Part shown: positions 8,905 through 18,154 of the stretch, piece by piece
Numbering within the stretch: position 1 is the stretch's first letter
Layout: each line of letters opens with the position of its first letter
NCBI RefSeq assembly: GCF_000170955.2
Contig: NZ_ABCY02000001.1
Coordinates: forward strand, 62,001-126,000
Source of the DNA: Borreliella valaisiana VS116
GTDB taxonomy: Bacteria > Spirochaetota > Spirochaetia > Borreliales > Borreliaceae
Reading direction: 5' to 3'
DNA: 64,000 bases
Position numbers and translations under genes: made by a program
Notes under the pieces: generated by a model
What the model saw: the letters and a program-made list of their open reading frames with translations, nothing else
What the model was told of the DNA's origin: nothing
Databases searched by the model: none

Positions 8905-9982
8905 ATGAAAGAAAAAATAAATACATTGTTTAAACAAGCCGAAGATATTTGGAGGAAGCTTTGACAAAAAAGAAATTCAAGCTAAAATTGAAAAATATGA
9001 AAAAGAAATAAACCAGAAAAATTTTTGGAATGATCCTAAAAGAGCCCAAAAAGTTATTAAAGCTCAAAGTATCTTAAGAAACAAAATTGATCCGTGGGAA
9101 GAGTTAATCAACAAAATTAAAGACTTAGGCGATCTGTGCGAAATTATTGAAAATGAAAAAGATATTAGCAGCTTGGAAATCGAATTTAATATACTTGAAA
9201 AACAGTACAAAGATTTGCTCACAATTTCTTACTTTAAAGAAGAGCTTGATGCAAACGGCGCGTTTTTAACTATTCATTCTGGTGCTGGGGGAACTGAAGC
9301 ATGCGATTGGGTTGCAATGCTTTACAGAATGTATTCAAGATATGTTGAGAGGAAAAAATATAAAACAGAACTTATTGATTTACTTGAAGCAGAAGGTGGA
9401 ATAAAGTCTGTTACAATAGAAATCAAAGGTGAGTATGCTTATGGACTTTTAAAAAGCGAAGTCGGAATACATCGTCTTATAAGAATTTCTCCATTTGATG
9501 CTGCTAAAAAAAGACATACCTCTTTTGCATCAGTATTTGTTGACCCTGTTATTGATGAAAAAATAGAAATAATAATCAAACCAGAAGATATAAGAATAGA
9601 TACATACAGAGCATCAGGAGCCGGAGGACAACACGTCAACAAAACATCCTCTGCTGTAAGAATAACTCACATTGAAACAGGAATAGTAACTCAATCTCAA
9701 AGCGACCGAAGTCAGCACAAAAACAAAGAAATGGCAATGAAAGTTTTAAAATCAAGACTTTACGAATACTATAAGAATAAAGAAGACGAAAAAAATAAAT
9801 CCAAGCAAGACACAAAAAAAGAAATTTCTTGGGGAAACCAAATAAGGTCTTATGTATTTCAACCTTACAATTTGGTAAAAGATCACAGAACAAAATTTGA
9901 AAATTCAAACACCACTTCGGTTATGGACGGCAATATAGACAATTTCATAGAAGAGTATTTAAAATGGAAAAGCTTAAACTAA
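8905..9982 (+). CDS. prfB: Peptide chain release factor 2, with programmed +1 frameshift
   Basis: RF2 ends translation at UGA and UAA codons. The first 19 codons (8905-8961) read MKEKINTLFKQAEDIWRKL and end at an in-frame TGA (8962-8964). Skipping one base at 8962 continues as DKKEIQAKIEKYEKE (8963 onward) in the frame of the long body, giving 358 aa in all. RF2 is told from RF1 by the SPF anticodon-like tripeptide (residues 195-197), and the catalytic GGQ is at 240-242 in GAGGQHVNKTSSAV. The shift site CTT TGA C with GGAGG three bases upstream is the classic RF2 autoregulation device: low RF2 lets the ribosome slip and make more RF2. The next gene starts inside its last 19 bases. Confidence 0.95.
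8951..8965 (+). promoter_or_regulatory. prfB programmed +1 frameshift site
   Basis: The arrangement is GGAGG (8951-8955), a 3-base spacer AAG, slippery CTT (8959-8961), TGA (8962-8964), then C. This is the same spacing as in E. coli prfB (SD-like element, 3 bases, CUU UGA C). The internal SD-like element stimulates slippage of the peptidyl-tRNA from CUU to UUU while RF2 is limiting. Confidence 0.93.
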
Positions 9983-11373
9983 CGCTAGTAATACCCTTAC
10001 TAATATTTACAATACACAAAATAAATTCTCAAAGCAATATAATTTACAACTTTTCCTATATCATTAATACAAAAACAGAAAATATTGACCTTAAAAAAGG
10101 AATTGAAAAACAATTGAACAAAGTCTACGATAAAATAACAGAACATATTGTAAACAATGCTGACAAGAATATCATTGAAGATATTTATATAAATCAAGAT
10201 ATAATAAAAACAGAACTTGAAATTAGTAAATTAAAAAAAGAAATGGATAAAAAAAAAATTCAAAATATAATAACCGCAAAAGAAAAGCATAAAACCAAAA
10301 CCAAAATTGATGAGCTTAAAAAAGACATTCAAAATATTAACAGCAAACAAAAAAAATTTGCAGAATATTTCAATAATTTAAACAAACTAAAAGTAAAATA
10401 CAAAAAAATTGAAGAACAAACAAACATATCAAATTTAAACAAAGAATTTTTCATAAGAGAAGAATTATTTTTTATTAACTATATTGACCTGAAAAAAATA
10501 GAAAATTATTATTTGCTAGAAATCAGCAATATCACCCCTGAAAAAATTGAGACTGAAAAAGCAGTATTTAAAACATCATCCTCTATTAATGAAATTGCAG
10601 ATAAAATAACAAAGCACAGTTTAAAAGAAATATTGGGTAGAGAATTTTTAAAAATCAATATTAACGTCAAAAACAACCCGGATGCAAAAATCTACATAAA
10701 TGAAAAATTTGTTTCAAAAGGAATCTATTACGATAATATTTTTGACATTTCTAAAATCCCAAACAAAGAAATTGAAATACAAATTACAAGTACAAATTTT
10801 GAAAATCACTCTATTAAAAAAAAGGTTAAAAATGCAGATTCAATAATATTAAATATTGATTTAAAAAGAACAATCTCTAAAAAAGTAGCAATTACAAGTA
10901 ATGTAAAATCTAAAGTTTTTAAAAAAGGTATATTTATAGGAGAAACCCCAATTGAAATTGAAAAACCAGAAAGTCAAGACATCATTTTGCTTAAATCTAA
11001 CGGATATAGAGATAGATTTAAGCTAATAAATAAGGAAGAAGATAAAGTAGAAATAGAAATGATAAAAACCAGCAAAAATAGAGTTAGCAATGCAAGAGAT
11101 AAATTTTATGTCAATCTGGCTATTTTCACATTAAGCACAATAGGAACCATTTTTGCAGGAACATTACACAACAATGCAGATACACTTTATAAAATAACTG
11201 GAAATCACTTTATCAATAAAAGATTAGCGGCTGAAGATGTTTATATGGCAAAAGCAGAACAAATGACTGCAACATTTCTATTTGGAGCAGGCATCACTTT
11301 AACTATTGGTAGCTTTATTTCATTAATAACTCATTTAGTAGAATATATTAAAGAGGCAAATCTGGGAGAATAG
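9964..11373 (+). CDS. Secreted or membrane-anchored PEGA-domain protein
   Basis: A 469-aa envelope protein of unknown role. Residues 1-22 look like a signal peptide or anchor (LTLVIPLLIFTIHKINSQS). A strongly charged helical, probably coiled-coil region follows (about 70-150). A PEGA-like beta unit lies near 300-360, where ITSNVKSKVFKKGIFIGETPIEI fits the PEGA pattern of a short extracytoplasmic carbohydrate- or surface-layer-associated repeat; a related unit precedes it. Two hydrophobic segments (around 380-400 and 435-460) end the protein. Its ATG lies inside the last codons of prfB (19-base overlap), so its translation is tied to RF2 output. Confidence 0.6.
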   Translation: MEKLKLTLVIPLLIFTIHKINSQSNIIYNFSYIINTKTENIDLKKGIEKQLNKVYDKITEHIVNNADKNIIEDIYINQDIIKTELEISKLKKEMDKKKIQNIITAKEKHKTKTKIDELKKDIQNINSKQKKFAEYFNNLNKLKVKYKKIEEQTNISNLNKEFFIREELFFINYIDLKKIENYYLLEISNITPEKIETEKAVFKTSSSINEIADKITKHSLKEILGREFLKININVKNNPDAKIYINEKFVSKGIYYDNIFDISKIPNKEIEIQITSTNFENHSIKKKVKNADSIILNIDLKRTISKKVAITSNVKSKVFKKGIFIGETPIEIEKPESQDIILLKSNGYRDRFKLINKEEDKVEIEMIKTSKNRVSNARDKFYVNLAIFTLSTIGTIFAGTLHNNADTLYKITGNHFINKRLAAEDVYMAKAEQMTATFLFGAGITLTIGSFISLITHLVEYIKEANLGE

Positions 11374-11405
11374 ATTTAACAATTAATAAACAGGAGAACA
11401 GGCTT

Positions 11406-12251
11406 TTGGGCATTTTAGAAAAAATAAAAAATTTATTTAAAAGTAATCAACAAGAAAATGTTATTGAAAACTTAGAAGAAATTCTATTAGAATCAGACAT
11501 CAATAATGAAATTGTAATAGAAATAATAAACAAATTAACAAAAGAAAAAAATAAAAACGAAGAAATTATTATTGAAAAACTAAAAGAACTTTTAAGTAAT
11601 TATATTAACACAAAAAAATTTACTCTAGAAAATAACAAATTAAACATTTTGTTAATAGTTGGAATAAATGGAATTGGGAAAACATCAAGCATAGCAAAAC
11701 TTGCAAATAAATTAAAAAATGAAGGCAAAAATATATTAATATCGGCTGCTGATACATTCAGAGCAGCTGCAATTGAACAAATGAAAATTTATGGAAAACA
11801 AATTGGAATCAGAATAATATCTCAAAACCAAGGAAGCGATCCATCAGCTGTCATATTCGACAGCATATCAAGCGCTAAGCTTAAAAATTACGACGCATTA
11901 ATTATTGACACAGCTGGAAGATTGCAAAATAAAGAAAATTTAATAAAAGAGCTTCAAAAGATAAACAATGTAATATTAAAGCAAATAAAAAACACCAACA
12001 TCAATTATCAAAAAATACTTGTAATCGATTCTACTATTGGAAAAAATACAAACAACCAAGCAGAAATTTTTAATAACGCAATAGAAATAGATGGAATAAT
12101 AATCACTAAACTTGATTCATCCTCCAGAGCAGGTACACTAATAAATATTTCAAAAATTCTTAAAAAGCCTATATACTTTACTACATTTGGAGAAAAACTA
12201 GAAGACATTAAAGAATTTGATATCAATGAATATCTTAATAAATTACTATGA
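11406..12251 (+). CDS. ftsY: Signal recognition particle receptor FtsY
   Basis: SRP-type GTPase that docks ribosome-nascent chain complexes with Ffh at the inner membrane. At 281 aa it is only the NG domain; the acidic N-terminal A domain of E. coli FtsY is missing, as in many short FtsY proteins. G1 is GINGIGKTSS, the insertion box region holds ADTFRAAAIEQ, G3 is DTAGRLQN, G4 is TKLD, and the closing helix follows GEKLEDIKEF. The start is TTG (11406-11408) with AGGAGAA upstream; no in-frame ATG gives a complete N domain. ATGA overlaps the next gene. Confidence 0.93.
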   Translation: MGILEKIKNLFKSNQQENVIENLEEILLESDINNEIVIEIINKLTKEKNKNEEIIIEKLKELLSNYINTKKFTLENNKLNILLIVGINGIGKTSSIAKLANKLKNEGKNILISAADTFRAAAIEQMKIYGKQIGIRIISQNQGSDPSAVIFDSISSAKLKNYDALIIDTAGRLQNKENLIKELQKINNVILKQIKNTNINYQKILVIDSTIGKNTNNQAEIFNNAIEIDGIIITKLDSSSRAGTLINISKILKKPIYFTTFGEKLEDIKEFDINEYLNKLL

Positions 12252-13276
12252 AAAAAAACCGATTGACACTTCTTTTATTTATACCACAAATTATTTATGC
12301 AAAAAGCTATTTTGCATCTGATGCATTTTTCAATAAATACCAAAAATTAAACGAAAAACCAAAAACGGGGTTTTACATTGAGTATCATTCTACTGATGAT
12401 ACCGAAAAACTCTACTTATATAAAGAAACTGATTTAATAAAATACAAAACAATTCAAATCATAGAAAACACAAGAAAAATTACATATTACGATACAAAAG
12501 ATATAAAAAGAAAAGAAGAAGTTTACGACAATTTATATAACAAAATACAAGAAATTGAATATGATAACAAAGGAAAAATTCTTGAAACAGCAAATTACTT
12601 TTATGAAAACGGCAACTTAATATACAAAAACTTAAAAACAATAAACCAAAAACCAAAATTAATATATTATTCTAAAGACGAAAATGGTAAATTACTAAAA
12701 ATAACAGGATCAAATTTTCAAATTTGGAACTATGGAATTAATGGCGACATAAAATCTACATATTTTGACATCAAAAAATCAACAACAAAAGTAATAAAAT
12801 ATGATGACAAAAAAAGAAATTCAAACGGTATAATAATTGTTAATAATAAAATAAAATCCAAAGAAAAAATCCAATATCTAGATGAACAAAAAACAGTAAA
12901 TATCTTTGAAGAAGAAAATACAAAAATCATATCTACCTATCAAGGAAACAACATAATTAAAGAAGAAACATATAAAAATAATGAACTTATAAAAACAAAT
13001 GATTTTCAATACAACTCATCTGATATGATAATTTTTCAAAACACTAAAGAAAAGGATAAAGACCAATACACCAATACTAAAATTGAATACGAATATAACC
13101 AAGACAATCAATTAAAAAGCAAAAAAATTTATGAAAACGATATAATTTATCTAAAAACCGAATACCACAATGATAATGAATATGAAGAAGAAATTTACTA
13201 CAATAAAAAACCCGCTCTTAGAGTAAAACACAAAAATGGAAAAGTCATTGAAGAAAAACCAATAGGAACAAATTAA
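12248..13276 (+). CDS. Secreted protein with MORN/YD-like tyrosine-asparagine repeats
   Basis: A 342-aa exported protein that I do not recognise as a named family. Residues 1-19 form a signal peptide (KKNRLTLLLFIPQIIYAKS). The rest is built from degenerate units of about 20-25 residues of the type IEYDNKGKILETANYFYENGNLIYKN, IKYDDKK..., IEYEYNQDNQLKSKKIYENDIIYLKTEY. These resemble the beta-hairpin repeats of MORN_2/YD proteins. It is wedged between ftsY and the LolC-like gene with no spacing (4-base overlap before, 0 bases after), so a periplasmic role linked to lipoprotein or membrane protein transport is an open guess. Confidence 0.6.
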   Translation: MKKNRLTLLLFIPQIIYAKSYFASDAFFNKYQKLNEKPKTGFYIEYHSTDDTEKLYLYKETDLIKYKTIQIIENTRKITYYDTKDIKRKEEVYDNLYNKIQEIEYDNKGKILETANYFYENGNLIYKNLKTINQKPKLIYYSKDENGKLLKITGSNFQIWNYGINGDIKSTYFDIKKSTTKVIKYDDKKRNSNGIIIVNNKIKSKEKIQYLDEQKTVNIFEEENTKIISTYQGNNIIKEETYKNNELIKTNDFQYNSSDMIIFQNTKEKDKDQYTNTKIEYEYNQDNQLKSKKIYENDIIYLKTEYHNDNEYEEEIYYNKKPALRVKHKNGKVIEEKPIGTN

Positions 13277-14530
13277 ATGAATATAAGAAATTTTTTGCTT
13301 AAAAAATTAATACTAGAAGAAAAAAATAGCCTAGCCCTTACAATTGTAATAATATTAAGCATTGCCTTAGGCGAAATAATAATTATCCTAACAATATCAA
13401 TCATGAATGGTTTTCAAAATGACTTTTTTCTTAGCATTACAAATGTAGAAAGTGGAAATTTAAAAATAGAAAACGAACTTACTCAAGAAGAAATCAAAGA
13501 AATTAAAAATATTGAAGGAATAAAACATATAAATAAAATATACGAAACACAAGGCATTGGAATTCAAAATTATTACTATCCAACTATTTTAAACATCCTT
13601 GCAGTTGATATTACAGATCTCAAGAAAGACCAAAATTTTATTTCATTTACAGGACTTGAAAAAGCTGAACTGGATCTTAAAAACAATGAGATCATTATTG
13701 GAAATATACTCTCCTACAATTTCAACCTATTCGAAAATGACACCCTAGAATTAATAATCACCGATGAAATAAAAAACATTATCTCATTAGAAAATGATAT
13801 AAAAAAATTTAAAATAAAATCAATTTTCAAAAGTAATTATGCAAAAATAAATGAAACTTTAATTTTTATGAATATAGACTATTTCATTAAAAATAAACTT
13901 TTGCATAATTCTAGCATTAATTACCAAATAAAAACAAAAAAATTAAATCCAAGTAACAAATTAATTAAAAAGATCAAAACTATTAATCCAAAAATTAAAG
14001 TAAAAACTTGGAATGAATACAATAAAGAATTCTATAAAGCATTAAAAATAGAACGAAATACAATGTTAATTATCTTAACAAGTATTTTCATTGTTATTGC
14101 CGTTAATGCATATTATCTACAAAAAAGAATAATAATAAATAAAAATAAAGCTATTTTGATACTATTAGCCATGGGACTTAGAATAAACAAAATAAAGCAA
14201 ATTTTTTTTATTCACTCAGTAATAATCTGCACTATAGGAGGACTTCTTGGCTTGATACTAGGAATTTCAATTTCCTTAAATATAAATGAAATTTTAAAAA
14301 TAATTGACAATCTGGTAAACACTTTAATAAATTTTTTAAATCAAACATTGGCCTTAGAAATAGATGGCATTAAAATACAAATAGTAAAAAATATAATTAC
14401 TCCTAAATTATTTTTAAGCGATTTAGCATTTACTTTCTGCTTTGCATGCTTTTCCACAATATATTCAAGCGTTAAAGCAACAAAAAAAATTGGAAGTCAA
14501 AAAAACATTGAAACTATAAATGGATCGTAA
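13277..14530 (+). CDS. LolC/LolE-family lipoprotein-release permease (first copy)
   Basis: A 417-aa ABC transporter permease of the MacB/FtsX-like type. One membrane helix lies near residues 18-42, then a periplasmic domain of about 220 residues, then three C-terminal helices (about 262-285, 308-340 and 372-395). This is the LolC/LolE layout, and the N-terminal segment up to MNGFQNDFFLSI matches LolC-family proteins. In diderms LolCDE pulls mature lipoproteins out of the inner membrane and hands them to LolA. Borrelia are lipoprotein-rich, so this is a key sorting machine. The start codon directly follows the preceding stop. Confidence 0.8.
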   Translation: MNIRNFLLKKLILEEKNSLALTIVIILSIALGEIIIILTISIMNGFQNDFFLSITNVESGNLKIENELTQEEIKEIKNIEGIKHINKIYETQGIGIQNYYYPTILNILAVDITDLKKDQNFISFTGLEKAELDLKNNEIIIGNILSYNFNLFENDTLELIITDEIKNIISLENDIKKFKIKSIFKSNYAKINETLIFMNIDYFIKNKLLHNSSINYQIKTKKLNPSNKLIKKIKTINPKIKVKTWNEYNKEFYKALKIERNTMLIILTSIFIVIAVNAYYLQKRIIINKNKAILILLAMGLRINKIKQIFFIHSVIICTIGGLLGLILGISISLNINEILKIIDNLVNTLINFLNQTLALEIDGIKIQIVKNIITPKLFLSDLAFTFCFACFSTIYSSVKATKKIGSQKNIETINGS

Positions 14531-14531
14531 A

Positions 14532-15212
14532 ATGGAAAATATATTAATTATAAAAAATCTTTGCAAAGCATACAAAAAAAATAAAACAAAAATTCAAGTA
14601 ATAGAAAATTTAAACTTAACTGTAACAAAAGGTGAATTTATTTCAATTCAAGGAAAAAGTGGTTGTGGAAAATCAACTCTTTTTAATATGATTTCAGGAA
14701 TTGATAAAATAGATTCTGGAGAGATAATATCGTGTGGAATATCTTTGAAAAATGCAAATGAAAAAACATTAAGTTTATATAAAAACAGACAAATAGGTTT
14801 AGTATTTCAAAACTATAATTTAATAAATGAGTTCAGTGTAATTGAAAATATAATTTTACCCAAAATTATCTTGGGCCAAGAAACAAAAGAAACAATAAAT
14901 AAAAAAGCTTTAGAGCTAATGAAAATACTAGACATAGAAAACAGAGCAAATCATTACCCTTCAGAACTCTCGGGAGGCGAATCACAAAGGGTCGCTATTG
15001 CTAGAGCGTTAATCAATGAACCTAATATAATCTTATGTGATGAACCTACAGGAAATTTAGACTTAAGCACAGCTAAAACCGTAGAAAATCTACTTATCAA
15101 TACCGCAAAAAATTTTAAAAAAACATTAATACTAGTTAGTCATAACCCTCAATTTGCAAACAAAGCAGATTCAAAATATGAATTCAAAGATAGGACATTA
15201 AAAAAACTATGA
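14532..15212 (+). CDS. lolD: LolD-like ABC transporter ATP-binding protein
   Basis: ATPase that drives the neighbouring permeases. In order it carries Walker A GKSGCGKST, the Q-loop VFQNYNL, signature LSGGESQRVAIARAL, Walker B IILCDEPTGNLD and the switch LVSHN; this set is typical of the LolD/MacB/FtsE group. I prefer the ATG at 14532, which gives MENILIIKNLCKAYKK like other LolD N-termini. An ATG four codons earlier (14520) overlaps the previous gene. The end overlaps the next permease by ATGA, so the three genes are translationally coupled. Confidence 0.85.
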   Translation: MENILIIKNLCKAYKKNKTKIQVIENLNLTVTKGEFISIQGKSGCGKSTLFNMISGIDKIDSGEIISCGISLKNANEKTLSLYKNRQIGLVFQNYNLINEFSVIENIILPKIILGQETKETINKKALELMKILDIENRANHYPSELSGGESQRVAIARALINEPNIILCDEPTGNLDLSTAKTVENLLINTAKNFKKTLILVSHNPQFANKADSKYEFKDRTLKKL

Positions 15213-16462
15213 TGCTTTTAAAACTAAAAGAAATTACAAAAATTGCTTATATAATTTTTAAAAATTCAACAAATAAAATAGCTTTAATGGGTTCTGGAAT
15301 ATCATTAAGTTTAGTGATGATTCCATTAATTATTGTTTACTATATGTCTAGCAATATTATGACTTCTACTATTAATAAATATATTGAAAGTGAGGGATTT
15401 TCCATACAAATAGAATACAACGACACAAATAAAACTCATTACCTAAAAGACAGATTAAACTCATTTGAAAAAAAATATAATTACAAAGATTTAAATTATT
15501 TTTTTGAAAAAAGAACTTATGGAATTATTGGAAATAATAAAAAACAAGGTGTACTAATAAGAGCAATAGAAAACGAATTCATATTGGAAAACAAATCAAT
15601 AAAATTAATAAAAGGTACTAAAAATTTAAAAAAGGATTCTATACTCATTTCAAATCAAATAAAAAATAAACTTAATTTAAATCTCAATGAAAAAATTGAG
15701 ATTTTGATTCCAAATACAAAAAACAATAAAATAATGCCCAGAATAAAAAAGTTTAATATCTCAGGAATAATTGAAACCGGGCTAAAAGATATTGATAATA
15801 ATTTAGTGTTAATTTCTTTTGAAAATGAAAATTTAATGTCAAAAAAGTTTTCAAAAAGCATAATTGGACTTAAAACAAATTCCAATTCCATAAAAACCAA
15901 TGAAATCTTGAAACAAAATTTAGAAACTGAATTTCAAGAATTCCAAACAAAAACATTCTATGAGCTTTACTTAAATAAATATAATAATCTAGATATAAGT
16001 AAAAAACTTTTAATATTCATTATGGCTTTGATTATAATATTTGCAAGCATCAATATGTCTTCGTCTCTTTCAATGCTTATTTTTGAAAATAAAAAGAAAA
16101 TTGCAATACTAAAATCAATTGGAATGAATAATTTAAACATAAAAATAATATTTCTTTTGATATCGCTCACATTAAGCACTACCTTTTGTGGAATTGGAAT
16201 AATAATTGGAAATTATTTAACACTTAAAATATCCTATTTAATAAACTTTGTTGATAATGTTTTAAACCTATTTTTAAAAATATTTGGAGAAGAAAATTCT
16301 GAAATATTAAACTCAGAATACTACGTATCGGAATTTCAAATAAATTTAAGCCTGAGCTTTAACTTAATACTTCTTGGCTTATATATGTTAATAACCATTT
16401 TAACCACACTGATTCCGCTTAGCATTATCTCAAATTTAAAAGAAAAAGAAATTTTAAGATAG
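15209..16462 (+). CDS. LolC/LolE-family lipoprotein-release permease (second copy)
   Basis: A 417-aa permease, the same length as the partner at 13277 but clearly diverged from it, so the pair probably forms a heterodimer as in E. coli LolC-LolE. It has one N-terminal helix (about 27-48), a periplasmic domain, and three helices in the last third (about 268-290, 312-340 and 385-408). The region LSMLIFENKKKIAILKSIGM is the cytoplasmic coupling segment typical of MacB/FtsX permeases. Last gene of the plus-strand run; it ends 9 bases from a convergent gene. Confidence 0.8.
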   Translation: MMLLKLKEITKIAYIIFKNSTNKIALMGSGISLSLVMIPLIIVYYMSSNIMTSTINKYIESEGFSIQIEYNDTNKTHYLKDRLNSFEKKYNYKDLNYFFEKRTYGIIGNNKKQGVLIRAIENEFILENKSIKLIKGTKNLKKDSILISNQIKNKLNLNLNEKIEILIPNTKNNKIMPRIKKFNISGIIETGLKDIDNNLVLISFENENLMSKKFSKSIIGLKTNSNSIKTNEILKQNLETEFQEFQTKTFYELYLNKYNNLDISKKLLIFIMALIIIFASINMSSSLSMLIFENKKKIAILKSIGMNNLNIKIIFLLISLTLSTTFCGIGIIIGNYLTLKISYLINFVDNVLNLFLKIFGEENSEILNSEYYVSEFQINLSLSFNLILLGLYMLITILTTLIPLSIISNLKEKEILR

Positions 16463-16471
16463 TTTAAAGCT

Positions 16472-17767
16472 CTATTTAATCAGAACATTATAAATTTTAA
16501 TAGATGAAAAATCCTTTTCAATAGTGGGATAAATTTCACTTGGGAAAATCGTACTAATTGTGAAACTCTGTTTAGATTTAGATTTTAAAAAAGAATTTGC
16601 AGAAGAGATTAATTTACGTCTCAAAGACCTAATAATTCTATCTTCCTTATCAATATACCCAATTTCAATCTCCAAATTTTTAATAACATCTTTTGAAGAA
16701 TTGAAAACTTCTATCACAGTATTTACCTTACAAATCCCAAAAGATTCTTTAAAATAACTTCCAATATATTTAAATTTTAATATAAAAGAATCTGAGTCAA
16801 GATCTACACCAATTTTATCACCAACATTCTCAAAAAAATCAATCTCAATAATATCTAATACTATTTTTTTAGGATTAACATCAATAGCTCTTGGTATGCT
16901 TGATATAACATCAATTGGAATATAAACATTTTTACCCCATTTTGCAGCAAAATCACTTTCTTTGTCAAAAACTTGGTTAAACACAGATTTGCCAAGATCA
17001 TCATAAACTGTAACTCTATAAGAAATCTTTTTAACAGGATGCGTTGTTGAGACAACCCCTGCTTTAAGCTGATACAAATGTGCATCTTCAAACACTAAAA
17101 CTTTAGCGTCCTCTATTTCTATGTAATATAAGTCTTTGGGATATGAAATAAGATTAGCAGCTTCAACTACTAAATCAGTAGCCATAGTAATAGGAGGAAG
17201 ACCTTGTAATGTAAAAGAAGGGGTAAATTTTTCTTTTAAAGCCATTTTACCATTCCCATTTAAACCAATGAAACTCTGAAAAGATCTGTAAGTGATCAAA
17301 GAAATAAAAAATATCAAGATAGAACTCAAAGCTAATATTAACATTCTGTTCTTGGATTTTTTAAATTCATAATAGTTGATTAAATCTAAATCGTTTTTTA
17401 TTCCAAATTCTTTTGCTTGTAAACTCACATGAATCATTTTTTTTTTAGATTCTTTAGTATTTACCTTATCAGTAATCTCTTTAAAAAGAAAAAAAAATGA
17501 ACTAAACATCGATTTATCGTGAAGAGAATAAAAATAAATAGATTCAAGCTCTCTAAAAGCAACATCTACCCTACCCATATCAAAAAATCTTTTAACTCGA
17601 GTATAAGATCTTTTAAAATGAAGTTCTATATTTTCAATATCATTATCAGAAATACCTGATATTTCAATAATATTTTTAATACTCTTTTTGGTTAAAATTT
17701 TATTTCTATGCTTCCTAAGTTTTGATAAATAAATCTTAATTCTATCTTCAGACGTTTTACTATTCAT
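16472..17767 (-). CDS. Unrecognised protein with one central membrane segment
   Basis: A 431-aa protein that I cannot assign. The first 140 residues are charged and probably helical and cytoplasmic. One membrane helix follows (LILALSSILIFFISLITY, about 145-163), and the remaining 260 residues would be periplasmic with much predicted beta structure. No catalytic motif is visible. It overlaps the preceding small gene by 8 bases, so the two are co-expressed. The topology (cytoplasmic head, one helix, large outer domain) suggests a structural or regulatory envelope protein. Confidence 0.7.
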   Translation of the reverse strand: MNSKTSEDRIKIYLSKLRKHRNKILTKKSIKNIIEISGISDNDIENIELHFKRSYTRVKRFFDMGRVDVAFRELESIYFYSLHDKSMFSSFFFLFKEITDKVNTKESKKKMIHVSLQAKEFGIKNDLDLINYYEFKKSKNRMLILALSSILIFFISLITYRSFQSFIGLNGNGKMALKEKFTPSFTLQGLPPITMATDLVVEAANLISYPKDLYYIEIEDAKVLVFEDAHLYQLKAGVVSTTHPVKKISYRVTVYDDLGKSVFNQVFDKESDFAAKWGKNVYIPIDVISSIPRAIDVNPKKIVLDIIEIDFFENVGDKIGVDLDSDSFILKFKYIGSYFKESFGICKVNTVIEVFNSSKDVIKNLEIEIGYIDKEDRIIRSLRRKLISSANSFLKSKSKQSFTISTIFPSEIYPTIEKDFSSIKIYNVLIK

Positions 17768-18080
17768 TATCTTCTAATTCATCAACTTTTTTTAAAAGCC
17801 AATAAGCAATATTTCTGGCAGTAGTCTTAGTAATAGAAATTCCTATAAAAGAGTTAATTAATACTATTTTTCCCTCTTCTCCACGTTTTAATTCTTTTGA
17901 AGCCTCTTCTAAAACACCTTCTTTGGTTTTTGTGTAAGCAATCTCTTCAGAAATCTCTGTAGACTCGAAAACAAGATCACAAAAAATCTCTCCCGTGCTA
18001 GTTACATTCCCATAAATATTGTTAACAGGAACCAATTTATAATCTTCAACTTTTTCAAACCTATAAATTACTTCTTTCAT
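17760..18080 (-). CDS. Small unrecognised acidic cytoplasmic protein
   Basis: About 106 aa with the ATG at 18078-18080 (MKEVIYRFEKVEDYKL). An upstream in-frame start at 18134 would add 18 hydrophobic residues that do not look like a typical signal peptide, so I prefer the later ATG. The protein is rich in Glu and Lys, with a helical C-terminus (NIAYWLLKKVDELEDNE). No membrane helix or motif is visible. It is the first gene of a two-gene unit with the 431-aa membrane protein and diverges from sufS. Confidence 0.6.
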   Translation of the reverse strand: MKEVIYRFEKVEDYKLVPVNNIYGNVTSTGEIFCDLVFESTEISEEIAYTKTKEGVLEEASKELKRGEEGKIVLINSFIGISITKTTARNIAYWLLKKVDELEDNE

Positions 18081-18154
18081 ATAAACGAGTATATCATAAT
18101 CAAAAAACATAGCCAATAAACAAAATCCATACAAAAATAAATTCTAATTTAAAA

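Noticed and set aside
8905..9172. prfB looked at first like a truncated or broken gene with a stop at codon 20.
   Set aside because: The stop sits in the exact CTT TGA C shift site with GGAGG three bases upstream, and the +1 frame continues directly into RF2.
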